DNA from: Paractinoplanes maris | Lineage (GTDB): Bacteria > Actinomycetota > Actinomycetes > Mycobacteriales > Micromonosporaceae | NCBI RefSeq assembly: GCF_023544465.1 | Contig: NZ_JALPVL010000004.1 | Location: 558,001 to 622,000, forward strand | Length of the DNA: 64,000 bases | Direction of reading: 5' to 3' | In this document: piece by piece, positions 1-10,135 of the stretch | Layout: each line of letters starts with the position of its first letter | Position numbering within the stretch: the stretch's first letter is position 1 | Position numbers and translations under genes: made by a program | The notes under the pieces: generated by a model | Databases searched by the model: none | What the model was told of the DNA's origin: nothing | The model's input: only the letters and a program-made list of their open reading frames with translations

Positions 1-807
1 CTGGTCTTCGCGCGCATCGGTGTGCTCGGGGTGGCCTGGCTGCGGATCGCGACCGCTGCCGTGGTGTTCGCGGTGTGGCGCCGGCCGTGGCGGCTGTGGG
101 CGCGACTGGATCGTTCCACCCGGTGGCTGCTGATCGGGTGGGCGGCGGTGCTCGCGGTCATGAACAGCGTGTTCTACCTGGCGGTCGATCGGCTCCCGCT
201 GGGCACCGTGGCGGCCATCGAGTTCCTGCCGGTGATCGCGCTGGCCGCCTTCGCCGCCCGGACCCGGCGCAACGCGGTCGCCCTGGTCGGCGCGGTCGCC
301 GGGGTCTATCTGCTGACCGACGTCCGGCTGGTGGCCGAACCGCTCGGCATCGTCTTCGCCGGCGCCAACGCCGTGCTGTTCGCGCTCTACATCGTGCTGG
401 GCCACCGGGTGGCCCGCGGCGGGCAGGTGCCGGGCATCGACGGGCTGGCCCTGTCGATGCTGATCGCCACCGTCATCGCCCTGCCCATCGGCATCGGGCA
501 GGCGGTGCCCGCCTTCGGCGACCCGGTCGCGCTGGCCGCGGCGGCCGGCGTGGGCATCTGCTCCTCGGTCATCCCGTACGTCAGTGACCAGCTCGCCATG
601 GCCCGGCTGTCCCGGGCCACCTACGCCCTGATGGTGTCGCTGCTGCCGGCCACCGCCACGGTCGTCGGCGTCCTCGTTCTCACCCAGATCCCGAGCCTCG
701 CCGAAGTGGCCGGCGTCGTGCTGGTCGTGGCCGGCGTGGCCCTGCACGAGGAACGGCCGCCCTCCCCCGTCAGCGACGAGGAAGGGCGGCCGGCTCGGTC
801 GGGTTAG
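1..807 (+). CDS. EamA/DMT-family transporter, 5' end outside the window
   Basis: The reading frame is open from base 1, so the true start lies upstream. About 268 codons are visible, with alternating hydrophobic segments typical of the 10-TM drug/metabolite exporters (for example LIGWAAVLAVMNSVFYLAV and the closing VAGVVLVVAGVAL). The phrase LPLGTVAAIEFLPVIALAA matches the conserved end of the first EamA repeat. Family members export metabolites or amino acids through the inner membrane; the substrate cannot be read from sequence. Its stop overlaps by 4 bp the end of the convergent gene at 804-4163. Confidence 0.85.
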   Translation: MVFARIGVLGVAWLRIATAAVVFAVWRRPWRLWARLDRSTRWLLIGWAAVLAVMNSVFYLAVDRLPLGTVAAIEFLPVIALAAFAARTRRNAVALVGAVAGVYLLTDVRLVAEPLGIVFAGANAVLFALYIVLGHRVARGGQVPGIDGLALSMLIATVIALPIGIGQAVPAFGDPVALAAAAGVGICSSVIPYVSDQLAMARLSRATYALMVSLLPATATVVGVLVLTQIPSLAEVAGVVLVVAGVALHEERPPSPVSDEEGRPARSG

Positions 808-3800
808 GCGGGCTCGATCCAGATGTTGCGGTAACGCACGTTGGCGCCGGGGTCGCCGTGGTCCTGGAAGCGGATCGGCAGCGTGGCGGCGCTCTCGGCG
901 GCGCCGTTGCCGGTGGGGCCGTCGATGGTGATGTTGTTGTGGACGGTCACGCCGTTCCAGACCACGGTGACCCGGGCCTGCTCGGTCTTGGTGGAGCCGT
1001 TCCAGCGGGCGGCGCGGAAGGTGACGTCATAGGTCTGCCACGTCTCCGGTGCGGTGCCGGCGTTGGTGGTCGCCGCTCGCTTCTGATAGATGGCGGCCGA
1101 GTCGTCGTTGGCCAGGACCGCCTTGCCGTACGTGTCGAGGACCTGAAGCTCGTAGCGGTCCTGCAGATAGATGCCGCTGTTGGCCCGTTGCTGACCGGTC
1201 ACGTCGGCCGGCAGGTTGGGCAGCCAGAACTCGGCGTGCAGCTTGAAATCGCCGTACGTCTGCTTGGTCCGGATGTCCCCGCCGAGCACCTCGGCCGAGC
1301 CGCCGGAGACCGGCCACGTCACCGCGCTGCCGTCGGCGTTCTGGAAGGCACCCAGGCCGCCGCCGTCGAAGAGCGTGACCCGGCTCGGACCGTTGTGGGT
1401 CCAGCGCTGCTGAGCCACGTCGGCCCACTCCCAGATCTGGATCTGCGTGCCGTCGGCGCTCGCCCCGCCGGCCACGTCCAGCACCTTGCCCGACTGCGGG
1501 TTGAGCAGCGAGCCGTTGGCCTGGGCGGTCCACACCTGGGCGGTGCTGTTGTTGCAGGTGTAGAGCTGCACCTTGGTGCCGTTGGCGGTGCCGGCGTTGT
1601 CGATGTCCAGGCACTTGCCGAGCGCCCGCAGCGTGTCACCCTCCCGCGTCCAGCTCTGCGCCGACGTGTTGTTGCAGGTGTGCAACTGCACCTTGGCGCC
1701 GTTGGCCGAGCTCGCGTTGTCCACGTCGAGGCACTTGCCACCGATCCCGGTGATGGTGCCGGTGCGTGACCCGGTGGCCGCGCCGGTGGTGCCGATGGTG
1801 AGGCTGTCGAGGTTGACGTGGCCGACGTCGCCGGTGTCGACCCGGTAGGCGATGGTGTTGCCGCCCGCCCGCAGGGTCGCGGTGTCGGTCAGGGTGGCCC
1901 AGGTGTCCCAGTTGCCGGTGTCGGCCAGGCTGACCTGTTTCACCTTGGTGCCGTTGACATAGAGGCTGATCGTCTTGGCCCCGGCCGACGGGTTCGGGCC
2001 GTTGCTGTAGCGCAGCGAGGTCGGGTACGCGCCGGCCGTCGGCACGTTCACGGTGAAGGTGGTGGCGGCGCCGGCCGCGTTGTGCCCGGCCGAGAAGCCC
2101 GAGCCGGTGTATCCGGTGTGGTCGGTGCCGACCGACGTGCCGGGGCTGAGGCCCGACCACTCCGCCTCGACCCGGTCCGATTTGAGGGTGGTGCCGTTGA
2201 CCAGGCTGTTCAGCGTGTACCAGGCCTCGGTGCTCCACAGGGAGGAACCCGACGCCGAGCTGAACGGGCGCGGCGAGCGGACGTGCACGACCCGGCCCGG
2301 CTTGAGACCGGCCAGCTTGAGCGTCACCTTGAGCTTGTCGGCCGACAGGGTCGCCGAGCTGACCGTGAGCGTCTCCTCGTCGATCTTGGGGCCGCCGTAC
2401 TCCGGCGTCGGCTGGTAGCGCCACTGCTTGGCCCGGTAGCGCGTGGCCAGCTGGGCGGCGGTGGCGTCCGAGACGGGCTGGGTGTATTCCAGCTCGAAGC
2501 CGTCGGCGATGGCCCGCATGGCCTTGATGTCGAACACACTCGTCGAGTTGGGCGTGAGCTTCTGCAGCCCGTACGTCAATTTGCCTTCCTGCCCCCAGTT
2601 GCCGCCCGCGCCGAGCCCGCCGGCGTAGAGCGCGCCGTCCGGACCCTGGCTGAGCCGGAGCACGCCCATCTCCAGGCCCTGGGTCAGCCGGAAGACCGCG
2701 CCCTGATACTGGCCGTTGACCTTCTCCAGATAGGCGCGCTGGACCCCGCCGTACGTGACGTCGCCGAACAGCATCTGGCCGGAGTAGGGCCCGGAGTTCA
2801 GCATCACCGGGGTGCTCGGCGAGTTCGCGATCTCGTTCTGCGGCAGCCACAGCACCGGCGGGGTCACCGGCTGCTGATCGAACGGGCCGTCCGGGTTGGT
2901 GTAGTGGCCGAAGAAGCGATCCTGCTTGACCTGCACCAGTTTGGAGGCGGGCAGCCAGCCACCCTGGTTGTCCAGCACGAAGATGTCACCGTCGGGTCCG
3001 AAGGTGAGCCCGTCCGGGGTGCGCAGGCCACCGGCGACGTACTGCACGGCCCCGGTGGTCCGGTTGATCTTCAACGTGGTGCCGCGGTTGGGCGAGCCCT
3101 GCGGTTCGGTGGTCGCGCCGCCCAGGTTGATCGAGACGGACAGGTTCAGGTAGAAGAAGCCGTCCTGATAGAGCAGCCCGAACGCGAACTCGTGGAAGTT
3201 GCCGTCGAACGGCCAGGTGGCGACCCGGCGGTACTGGTCGATGGTGCCGTCGCCGTTGGTGTCGTTGAGCTCGGTCAGCTCGTGCTTCTGCGACACGTAG
3301 ATCTTGCCGTCGACGATCTTGAGACCCATCGGCTCGCGCAGTCCGGTCGCGATCTTCTTGTACGTGACCTGGCTGGGCGACGTGGAGCCGGAGACCCCGC
3401 TGAGCACGTAGACCTCACCGGCCACCGTGTCGCTGCCACCCCAGGTGGCGATGGCCAACCGGCCGTCCGGGAACCAGTCCATCGCGCTGACCTGCGGCTG
3501 GAAGCCGGACGGGCGCAGGTTGGTCAGCGTGTAGCCGGGGTGCACGCCGGTCAGCGGCAGGCCGTCGCCGGGACTGTCCCCGGCGGTCTCGCACTCCTTG
3601 CGGCCGGGCGCGGTCACCCGCACCACGCCGGCGTCGGTGCTCAGCACACTGTTCGGGACCACCGCGTACGCGGTCGCGCCCGGCGGACGCCACTCGAGGG
3701 TGAGCTGCTGGCCGCCGTCGCGCTCGAAGTAGTCGATGCGCAGCGCGTGGTAGCCGGCGGTCAGGGTGACCGTGCCCTCCTTGGCGGTGGCCCCGTGCGC

Positions 3801-4163
3801 GCCGTCGTGGTTGATCACGGTCGCGTTGTCGATCAGCAGCCGGGAGCCGTCGTCGCTGGTCAGCCGGAAACCGTACGATCCGGCCGTGGGGACGTTGACG
3901 TTGCCGATCACCTCGGACTGGAAGCGGTCCTCGAGGCCGAAGTCGGCGGCGGTCGTCCAGTTGATCGTGGACAGCTTCTTGTCGATGTTGGGGGTCTGAC
4001 CGGGCTTGAGCGCGCAGATCGAGTCGCGCGTGGTCTGCAGGTCGTAGGTGCGCAGGGTGACGCCGGGCTCCTGTGCGGGAACGGCGGCGGCGACGGCGGG
4101 TAGGGCGGGCAGGAGCCCCGCGAGGGTGACTACGGCGAGCAGCGCTAACTGCGTTTTCTTCAT
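804..4163 (-). CDS. Large secreted multidomain protein: PA14, glucose/sorbosone dehydrogenase-like propeller, CBM6/35-like, ricin-B lectin, DUF1080
   Basis: I start at the ATG at 4163 (MKKTQLALL) because a clean signal peptide ending AVAAAVPA follows; an in-frame upstream ATG at 4232 would add 23 residues before it. About 1119 aa. Order: PA14 fold (about residues 32-160, DDGSRLLIDN); a beta-propeller resembling PQQ-dependent sugar dehydrogenases (about 200-560, FGPDGDIFVLDN, QGPDGALYAGG); a linker domain; a CBM6/35-like jelly roll (about 650-780, VEAEWSGLSPG to GHVNLDSLTIG); a ricin-B trefoil with three KCLD/KVLD plus QxW repeats (about 785-910); and a C-terminal DUF1080/3-keto-disaccharide hydrolase-type domain (about 915-1119, SGIYLQDRYELQVLD). 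Likely an exported carbohydrate-binding enzyme. Reaction unknown; domain calls are by eye. Confidence 0.85.
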   Translation of the reverse strand: MKKTQLALLAVVTLAGLLPALPAVAAAVPAQEPGVTLRTYDLQTTRDSICALKPGQTPNIDKKLSTINWTTAADFGLEDRFQSEVIGNVNVPTAGSYGFRLTSDDGSRLLIDNATVINHDGAHGATAKEGTVTLTAGYHALRIDYFERDGGQQLTLEWRPPGATAYAVVPNSVLSTDAGVVRVTAPGRKECETAGDSPGDGLPLTGVHPGYTLTNLRPSGFQPQVSAMDWFPDGRLAIATWGGSDTVAGEVYVLSGVSGSTSPSQVTYKKIATGLREPMGLKIVDGKIYVSQKHELTELNDTNGDGTIDQYRRVATWPFDGNFHEFAFGLLYQDGFFYLNLSVSINLGGATTEPQGSPNRGTTLKINRTTGAVQYVAGGLRTPDGLTFGPDGDIFVLDNQGGWLPASKLVQVKQDRFFGHYTNPDGPFDQQPVTPPVLWLPQNEIANSPSTPVMLNSGPYSGQMLFGDVTYGGVQRAYLEKVNGQYQGAVFRLTQGLEMGVLRLSQGPDGALYAGGLGAGGNWGQEGKLTYGLQKLTPNSTSVFDIKAMRAIADGFELEYTQPVSDATAAQLATRYRAKQWRYQPTPEYGGPKIDEETLTVSSATLSADKLKVTLKLAGLKPGRVVHVRSPRPFSSASGSSLWSTEAWYTLNSLVNGTTLKSDRVEAEWSGLSPGTSVGTDHTGYTGSGFSAGHNAAGAATTFTVNVPTAGAYPTSLRYSNGPNPSAGAKTISLYVNGTKVKQVSLADTGNWDTWATLTDTATLRAGGNTIAYRVDTGDVGHVNLDSLTIGTTGAATGSRTGTITGIGGKCLDVDNASSANGAKVQLHTCNNTSAQSWTREGDTLRALGKCLDIDNAGTANGTKVQLYTCNNSTAQVWTAQANGSLLNPQSGKVLDVAGGASADGTQIQIWEWADVAQQRWTHNGPSRVTLFDGGGLGAFQNADGSAVTWPVSGGSAEVLGGDIRTKQTYGDFKLHAEFWLPNLPADVTGQQRANSGIYLQDRYELQVLDTYGKAVLANDDSAAIYQKRAATTNAGTAPETWQTYDVTFRAARWNGSTKTEQARVTVVWNGVTVHNNITIDGPTGNGAAESAATLPIRFQDHGDPGANVRYRNIWIEPA

Positions 4164-4284
4164 CAGACCGCCCAGGCTTCGACATGGATCGATGCCTGGA
4201 GACGGTAGGCCGACTTCTGTATGCCCGTCCATAACTTTGGCGCAATTATCGAAAAGTCTTGTTAATTGTTGTGAAACTTAACGG

Positions 4285-4941
4285 TCACAATGCTCCCAAG
4301 CCCGACTGAAAGGCGAAGACGACGAGCTGGGCCCGATCGCGGGCACCGAGCTTGGTCATCGCCCGGCTCACGTGGGTGCGGGCCGTGGCCGGGCTGACCA
4401 TCAGCTGCTCGGCGATCTCGTGATTGGTCAGGCCGCGCGCGACGAGGGTGACGATCTCGCGCTCACGGTCGGTGAGGCGGGCCAGATCGGGGTGCGGGGC
4501 CGACGAGCGCGGCGCCGCGGCGGTGAACTCGCGGATCAGGGTGCGGGTGACCGACGGGGCCAGGAGCGCGCCGCCGTCGGCGACGGTGCGGACGGCGTCG
4601 AGCAGGGCCGGCGGGCTGGTGTTCTTGAGCAGGAAGCCGGCGGCTCCGGAGCGCAGAGCCGTGAAGACGTACTCGTCGTGCTCGAACGTGGTCAGGACCA
4701 GGACCTTGGTCGCCGTCAGAGCCGGGTCGGCGACGATCCGGCGGGTGGCCTCCAGACCGTCGATGCCGGGCATCCGGATGTCCATGAGCACGACGTCGGG
4801 GCGGGCGCGGCGGCTCTCGGCCACGGCGGCCAGGCCGTCGGCTGCCTCGGCGACCACCGCGAAGCCGTCCGAGGACTCGAACAGGGCGCGCAGACCGAGG
4901 CGTACGAGTTGCTGGTCGTCGGCCAGCAGCACCGAGATCAC
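4285..4941 (-). CDS. NarL/FixJ-type response regulator
   Basis: 218 aa. The N-terminal receiver (1-120) shows the acidic pair in VLLADDQQL, the phospho-acceptor Asp in DVVLMDIRMPGIDG, the conserved Thr in VLVLTTFE and Lys in FLLKNTSP. The C-terminal LuxR helix-turn-helix (about 150-210) reads LTDREREIVTLVARGLTNHEIAEQL and so on. Its start overlaps the stop of the kinase at 4938 by 4 bp, so the pair is co-translated. Targets are unknown. The DUF2269-like membrane gene starting at 6077 is divergent from the kinase and could share a regulated promoter (inference). Confidence 0.93.
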   Translation of the reverse strand: MISVLLADDQQLVRLGLRALFESSDGFAVVAEAADGLAAVAESRRARPDVVLMDIRMPGIDGLEATRRIVADPALTATKVLVLTTFEHDEYVFTALRSGAAGFLLKNTSPPALLDAVRTVADGGALLAPSVTRTLIREFTAAAPRSSAPHPDLARLTDREREIVTLVARGLTNHEIAEQLMVSPATARTHVSRAMTKLGARDRAQLVVFAFQSGLGAL

Positions 4942-5978
4942 CGGCGGGCCTCCCGGGGGATGCGGGCGTGGACGGTGAAGATGCCGTCGGCGGCGCCGGC
5001 CGCGAACGTGCCGCCGGCCCCCTCGACGCGCCGGCGCATGCCGGTGATGCCGAACCCGTCAGCATGGCCGCTCCCGGGCGCCGGGTTGGAGACCGACAGG
5101 TCAACCCCTTCCGTACGGTGGTGGATCGCCACCCGGGCCTGCCGGGCCGCCGCGTGCTTGACCACATTGGTCAGCGCTTCCTGCAGCACCCGGTAGGCCG
5201 TCGGGGGTAGCGTGCCCGCGGTGCCGCCGACGACCAGATCGACGTCGACGCCGGCCGCCCGCACCCGGGTGAACAGGTCGTCGACCTGAGCCGGGCCGGG
5301 CACGGGGGCGAGGCCGGCGAGGGTGGCGCGGAGCTCGGTCAGGGCCTCGGAGCTGGCGGCACTGATCGCGGTCAGCGCCTCGTGAGCCATCTCGGGCCGG
5401 GTGTCGCGCAAGTGCAACGCGATGTCGGCCTGCATCTGGATCGCGGCCAGGCCGTGCCCGACGACGTCGTGCACCTCGTGAGCGACCCGCAGGCGCTCGG
5501 CGTCGGCGATGCGGCGCTCCGACTCGGCCCGCTCCCGGGTCTGCGCGTCCACCACCTGGCGGCGGGCGGCGCCGATCGTGAACGGCACGACCACCCAGGC
5601 CAGACCCGGGGTCAGGCCGGAGAGCGGGTCCTGGAAGAGGTGCAGCAGCAGGACGATCAGCGCGGGCACCGACCAGGCGGCGGCGCGCCGGAGCGGCCGG
5701 GCGCGGGCCACGCCGTAGACGCAGACGGCGAAGGCCAGCAGGATCGGGCCGTACGGGTAACCGATGACCAGGTACGCCGAGGTGGTGGCGGCCGCCGTGA
5801 GCAGGGCCGGGCCGGGCCACCGGTGGCGCAGCAGGGTGACCGCCGCGGTGGCGGCCACCAGCACGGCCGCCAGGGCGTCGACCGGGCGGTCCGTGGGGCG
5901 CAGCTCGTCGAGCACCGGGAGCGTGGCCAAGCCGGCCGCGGCCAGGGCGACCGGGACGGCCAGGTCACGTGCTCGCAT
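4938..5978 (-). CDS. NarL-partner sensor histidine kinase (HisKA_3 type)
   Basis: I start at the ATG at 5978 (MRARDLAVPV), directly before the first membrane segment; the frame is open further upstream but that stretch is proline-rich and not family-like. About 346 aa. Five or six hydrophobic segments fill residues 1-150. The dimerisation/phospho-acceptor motif follows as AHEVHDVVGHGLAAIQMQ, then a HATPase_c domain with TNVVKHAAA (N box) and GFGITGMRRR (G box). Cognate partner of the regulator at 4285-4941 by overlap. The signal is unknown; there is no large extracellular sensor, so an intramembrane-sensing type is likely. Confidence 0.9.
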   Translation of the reverse strand: MRARDLAVPVALAAAGLATLPVLDELRPTDRPVDALAAVLVAATAAVTLLRHRWPGPALLTAAATTSAYLVIGYPYGPILLAFAVCVYGVARARPLRRAAAWSVPALIVLLLHLFQDPLSGLTPGLAWVVVPFTIGAARRQVVDAQTRERAESERRIADAERLRVAHEVHDVVGHGLAAIQMQADIALHLRDTRPEMAHEALTAISAASSEALTELRATLAGLAPVPGPAQVDDLFTRVRAAGVDVDLVVGGTAGTLPPTAYRVLQEALTNVVKHAAARQARVAIHHRTEGVDLSVSNPAPGSGHADGFGITGMRRRVEGAGGTFAAGAADGIFTVHARIPREARR

Positions 5979-6076
5979 GTGCTCACCGTGCCATGGGGGC
6001 GGCCGTGGTGCGTACGTCGGAGGGCGTACGTCCCGGCGCGGACGCGTCCCGGCCGGGAGCGGGACAGGCTGGGGGA

Positions 6077-6784
6077 ATGAATCTGCGACCGGCACACCGG
6101 AAGTTCTGGCTCGTGCTGCACATCCTGTCGGCGAGCGCGTGGATCGGGGTCGACGTGATGGTGGCGGTCCTGGTCGGTGCCGGCGAGCTCGGTGGCTCCT
6201 CGCGAGGACTGGCCTATCAGGCGCTGGGGTCGTTCGTGGTGTGGCCGATGCTCGTGTCCGGGCTGGTCTGCCTGGTGACCGGGCTGGTGCTGGGGCTGGG
6301 CACGAAGTGGGGACTGGTGCGCTACTGGTGGGTGGCGGTCAAGCTGGTGCTGAACGTGGTGTTGTGCACGCTCATCCTGGTGCTGCTCCGGCCCGGCATG
6401 CCGGCGATCCGGGCGTACGGGGAGAGGTTGTCCGCCGGTGAGTCGGTCTCGTTCGACGTGAGCAGGCTGATCATGCCGCCGATCGTGTCGCTGACGTTGC
6501 TGAGCCTGGCGACGGTCCTGTCGGTCTACAAGCCGTGGGGACGAGTGCGGCGCCGAACGTCGTCCCGCCGCGCGGAGCCGGTTGGGCGCGGTGTGGAGCC
6601 GGCTGGGCGGGGTGTGGAGCCGGTTGGGCGCCGGGGGGAGTCGGTTGGGCGCCGGGGGGAGTCGGTTGGGCGGGGTGTGGCGTCGGTTGGGCGCCGGGAG
6701 GAGTCGGCTGCTCGGCTTGCGGATGAGGCTTCGGGTCAGCGGGCGAGGCAGGCGACGGCGAAGAGGGCGGCCAGGACGCCGTAG
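6077..6784 (+). CDS. DUF2269-like integral membrane protein with a repetitive C-terminal tail
   Basis: I start at the ATG at 6077 (MNLRPAHRKFW), 99 bp from the divergent kinase start. 235 aa. Four hydrophobic segments: FWLVLHILSASAWIGVDV, YQALGSFVVWPMLVSGLV, VAVKLVLNVVLCTLILVL and IVSLTLLSLATVLSVY. This is the layout of small DUF2269-type membrane proteins, whose function is unknown. The last 75 residues are a low-complexity Arg/Gly/Glu/Val tail built from a 21-bp tandem repeat. The 3' end overlaps the convergent EamA gene by 49 bp, so part of the tail may be recent expansion. Confidence 0.7.
   Translation: MNLRPAHRKFWLVLHILSASAWIGVDVMVAVLVGAGELGGSSRGLAYQALGSFVVWPMLVSGLVCLVTGLVLGLGTKWGLVRYWWVAVKLVLNVVLCTLILVLLRPGMPAIRAYGERLSAGESVSFDVSRLIMPPIVSLTLLSLATVLSVYKPWGRVRRRTSSRRAEPVGRGVEPAGRGVEPVGRRGESVGRRGESVGRGVASVGRREESAARLADEASGQRARQATAKRAARTP
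6591..6715 (+). repeat. 21-bp coding minisatellite, about 6 units
   Basis: Successive 21-base units related to GGTTGGGCGCGGTGTGGAGC are translated in frame as degenerate heptads of the type GRGVEPV, GRRGESV and GRREESA. The period is a multiple of three, so the frame is kept. It lies entirely in the C-terminal tail of the membrane protein at 6077-6784. Confidence 0.85.
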
Positions 6785-7677
6785 AGGTGGACGGTGTGGA
6801 GTCGCTCGCGCAGCAGTGATCGGTTGAGCAGGAGGGTGACGGCCGGGTAGAGGGACGCGACGACGGCGGCGGGAGCCAGGGTCCTCGAGGCGGCCACGAT
6901 GAAGGACGCGTCGGCGAGGGCGTCGGTGGCGCCGATGAGGAAGACCGGCACGGCGATCCGCAGACCGAGGTACCAGGATGCCGGCGGCCGCAAGGTGGCC
7001 TGTGGACGAAACCCGACCTGTGGACAAGGCTCTTCCGAGCCCGTTGCGGACGTAGGTTCAGCCACGTCCCTGGGTGGGCGGGGGAGGCGGTGGCTTACGG
7101 CGATCATGAGAAGCACGGCGGAAACGCCCCCGGTCATCCGGGCCAGCGCGGTCGCCCAGACCGGGTCCGTGGCCGACGCCTCGTGCAGCAGGACGAAATA
7201 GACCCCCAGCCCGATCGCCGCAGCCAGGGCGCACACCTGCGCCGAGACGCGCATCCGGCCCTGGGCGGCCACCGGCCAGCTCGCCATGGTCACCCCGATC
7301 AGCCCGACCACGACGCCGAGCGCGGCCACCACCCCCAGCCGTTCGCCGTGCACCAGTCCCCAGCCGACCGGCACCAGCGCCGCGATGGCCGCCACCGGCG
7401 CCACCACGACCAGCGACCCGTCCCGCATGGCGCGATAGAGCAAGCCCATCGCCGGCAGACCGACCATCCCGGCCACGACGCCCAGCCACAGCCGGGGGTC
7501 GTCCGGCAGGGGCACGCCGCGGGCCAGGACCACCACCATCGCCAGCAGCATGGCGGCGATCTTGGAGCCGATCAGGATCGTCAGGACGGGGATCCGGCGG
7601 GCCAGCAGCCCCGCCAGGAAGTCGGAGATCCCCCATGCCGCGGCGGCCAGCGCCGCGAAAGTCATCACCCAGGCCAC
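6736..7677 (-). CDS. EamA/DMT-family transporter
   Basis: 313 aa with about ten hydrophobic segments in two EamA halves (first half from MAWVMTFAALAAAAWGISDF, second from GLRIAVPVFLIGATDALADA to HLYGVLAALFAVACLA). WGISDFLAGLLAR near the N terminus is typical of the family. A hydrophilic loop of about 30 residues between the halves is longer than usual. Predicted inner-membrane exporter of a small metabolite, substrate unknown. Its 3' end runs 49 bp into the convergent DUF2269-like gene. Confidence 0.88.
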   Translation of the reverse strand: MAWVMTFAALAAAAWGISDFLAGLLARRIPVLTILIGSKIAAMLLAMVVVLARGVPLPDDPRLWLGVVAGMVGLPAMGLLYRAMRDGSLVVVAPVAAIAALVPVGWGLVHGERLGVVAALGVVVGLIGVTMASWPVAAQGRMRVSAQVCALAAAIGLGVYFVLLHEASATDPVWATALARMTGGVSAVLLMIAVSHRLPRPPRDVAEPTSATGSEEPCPQVGFRPQATLRPPASWYLGLRIAVPVFLIGATDALADASFIVAASRTLAPAAVVASLYPAVTLLLNRSLLRERLHTVHLYGVLAALFAVACLAR

Positions 7678-7800
7678 GACAGTGCGGGGTTCCGGTCGCC
7701 GGGGCTGGATACACGTGAGGGCATGCGGCGATGATGCCGACCGGAAAGCCGCAGGTCAGTCGCCCGCAGGAGGCCGCCCGACCAGCCGACCCCAAAAGAC

Positions 7801-7830
7801 GCGGCCCGCCTCCGGTGGGAGACGGGCCGC
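7801..7830 (-). terminator. Hairpin terminator of the chitinase gene
   Basis: GCGGCCCG pairs with CGGGCCGC around an inner CTCC/GGAG helix with a 4-base loop, 13 bp beyond the chitinase stop. There is no U-tract, as is common for actinomycete terminators. Confidence 0.7.
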
Positions 7831-7842
7831 GGGAAACGACGA

Positions 7843-9219
<1,377 letters not shown>

Positions 9220-9287
9220 GGGGATGGTGACCCTTCGTGTCCGGCGCCAGGGGAGGGCGCCGTGGGGATGACTTGCGGGCCACCAAA

Positions 9288-9308
9288 TATTAGGAAGGCT
9301 TACTAATA
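9288..9308. promoter_or_regulatory. 21-bp palindrome upstream of the chitinase
   Basis: TATTAG and CTAATA flank GAAGGCTTA. Nine of ten symmetric positions pair around a central G. It is AT-rich against a GC-rich background and lies 69 bp before the chitinase start, where an operator is expected. The cognate regulator is not identified. Confidence 0.6.
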
Positions 9309-9336
9309 AACGTCAATATAAGAAACGATCGAAGTC

Positions 9337-10116
9337 TCACCGTCCTTCGAACTCCGGCGGTCGCCGTTCCAGAAACGCCCGCTGTCCTTCCCGCTCGTCG
9401 GCCGAGCCGGCGGTCGCGGCGATCAGGTCGTGCGCGCGGGGAACCAGGGCCGGGTGCGCCGCCGCCTTGATCGCTGCCTTGGCCGCGCGCACGGCGAGCG
9501 GGGCGTTGCCGGCGATCGACGTCGCCACCGCCAGCACGTCGGCTTCGAGACCGTCCGCGGGCACCAGGCGATTGACCAGTCCCGCGGCCAGGGCTTCGCG
9601 GTCCGAGTACGCCCGGGCGGTGAACAGCATCTCGCCGGCGTGCCCGGGCCCGACCACGTGCACGAGCGTCTGCGCCAGCGCGAACGGGTACCCGATGCCG
9701 AGCCGGGCCGCGGGGATCCCGAACGTGCTGCCCTCGGCCGCGATGCGCAGGTCGGCGCTGAGCGCGAGAGCCATCCCGGCGCCGAAGCAGTGCCCGCGGA
9801 TCATCGCGATCAACGGCGTGGTCAGCCCGCTCAGCGTCTCGAACAACCCGGTCAGCGTCGCCTCCCAGTTCTCCCGGGCGGCCAGCGAGTCGTGGTGCGC
9901 GGCGAACTCCGAGATGTCGGCACCGGCCGTGAACGTCTCACCGGCCCCGGTCACCACGACGGTCCGCACGTCCGGGTCCAGATCCATTTCCCGTACGGCG
10001 GAGGCGAGCGCGGCGAGCATCGCGGTGGACAGGGCGTTACGGCGAGCCGGGTTGCTCATGGTGACCCACCCGACGCCGTCGCGGACCGCGGAGACGATCT
10101 CTGGCACCCGCGTCAC
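9337..10116 (-). CDS. Enoyl-CoA hydratase/isomerase family protein
   Basis: I start at the GTG at 10116 (VTRVPEIVSAV), 19 bp after the preceding stop; GTG 10107 is an equally possible start, and the frame open to 10251 lies inside the upstream gene. About 259 aa, normal for crotonases. The oxyanion-hole segments are visible: TGAGETFTAGADISEF and IRGHCFGAGMALALSADLRIA. One expected catalytic Glu is in the region FGIPAARLGIGYP, where it is not obvious, so the exact reaction (hydratase, isomerase or hydrolase) is uncertain. Substrate is a CoA thioester by family. Confidence 0.85.
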   Translation of the reverse strand: MTRVPEIVSAVRDGVGWVTMSNPARRNALSTAMLAALASAVREMDLDPDVRTVVVTGAGETFTAGADISEFAAHHDSLAARENWEATLTGLFETLSGLTTPLIAMIRGHCFGAGMALALSADLRIAAEGSTFGIPAARLGIGYPFALAQTLVHVVGPGHAGEMLFTARAYSDREALAAGLVNRLVPADGLEADVLAVATSIAGNAPLAVRAAKAAIKAAAHPALVPRAHDLIAATAGSADEREGQRAFLERRPPEFEGR

Positions 10117-10135
10117 GCTACCCGGGCCGGCGGAG

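Noticed and set aside
1818..4103. Long 761-codon plus-strand frame
   Set aside because: Antisense to the multidomain secreted protein, low complexity and without domains; a by-product of GC-rich codon bias.
4261..4282. GTTAA/TTAAC inverted repeat upstream of the large secreted protein
   Set aside because: Only five paired bases over a 12-base gap in an AT-rich stretch; too weak to call as an operator.
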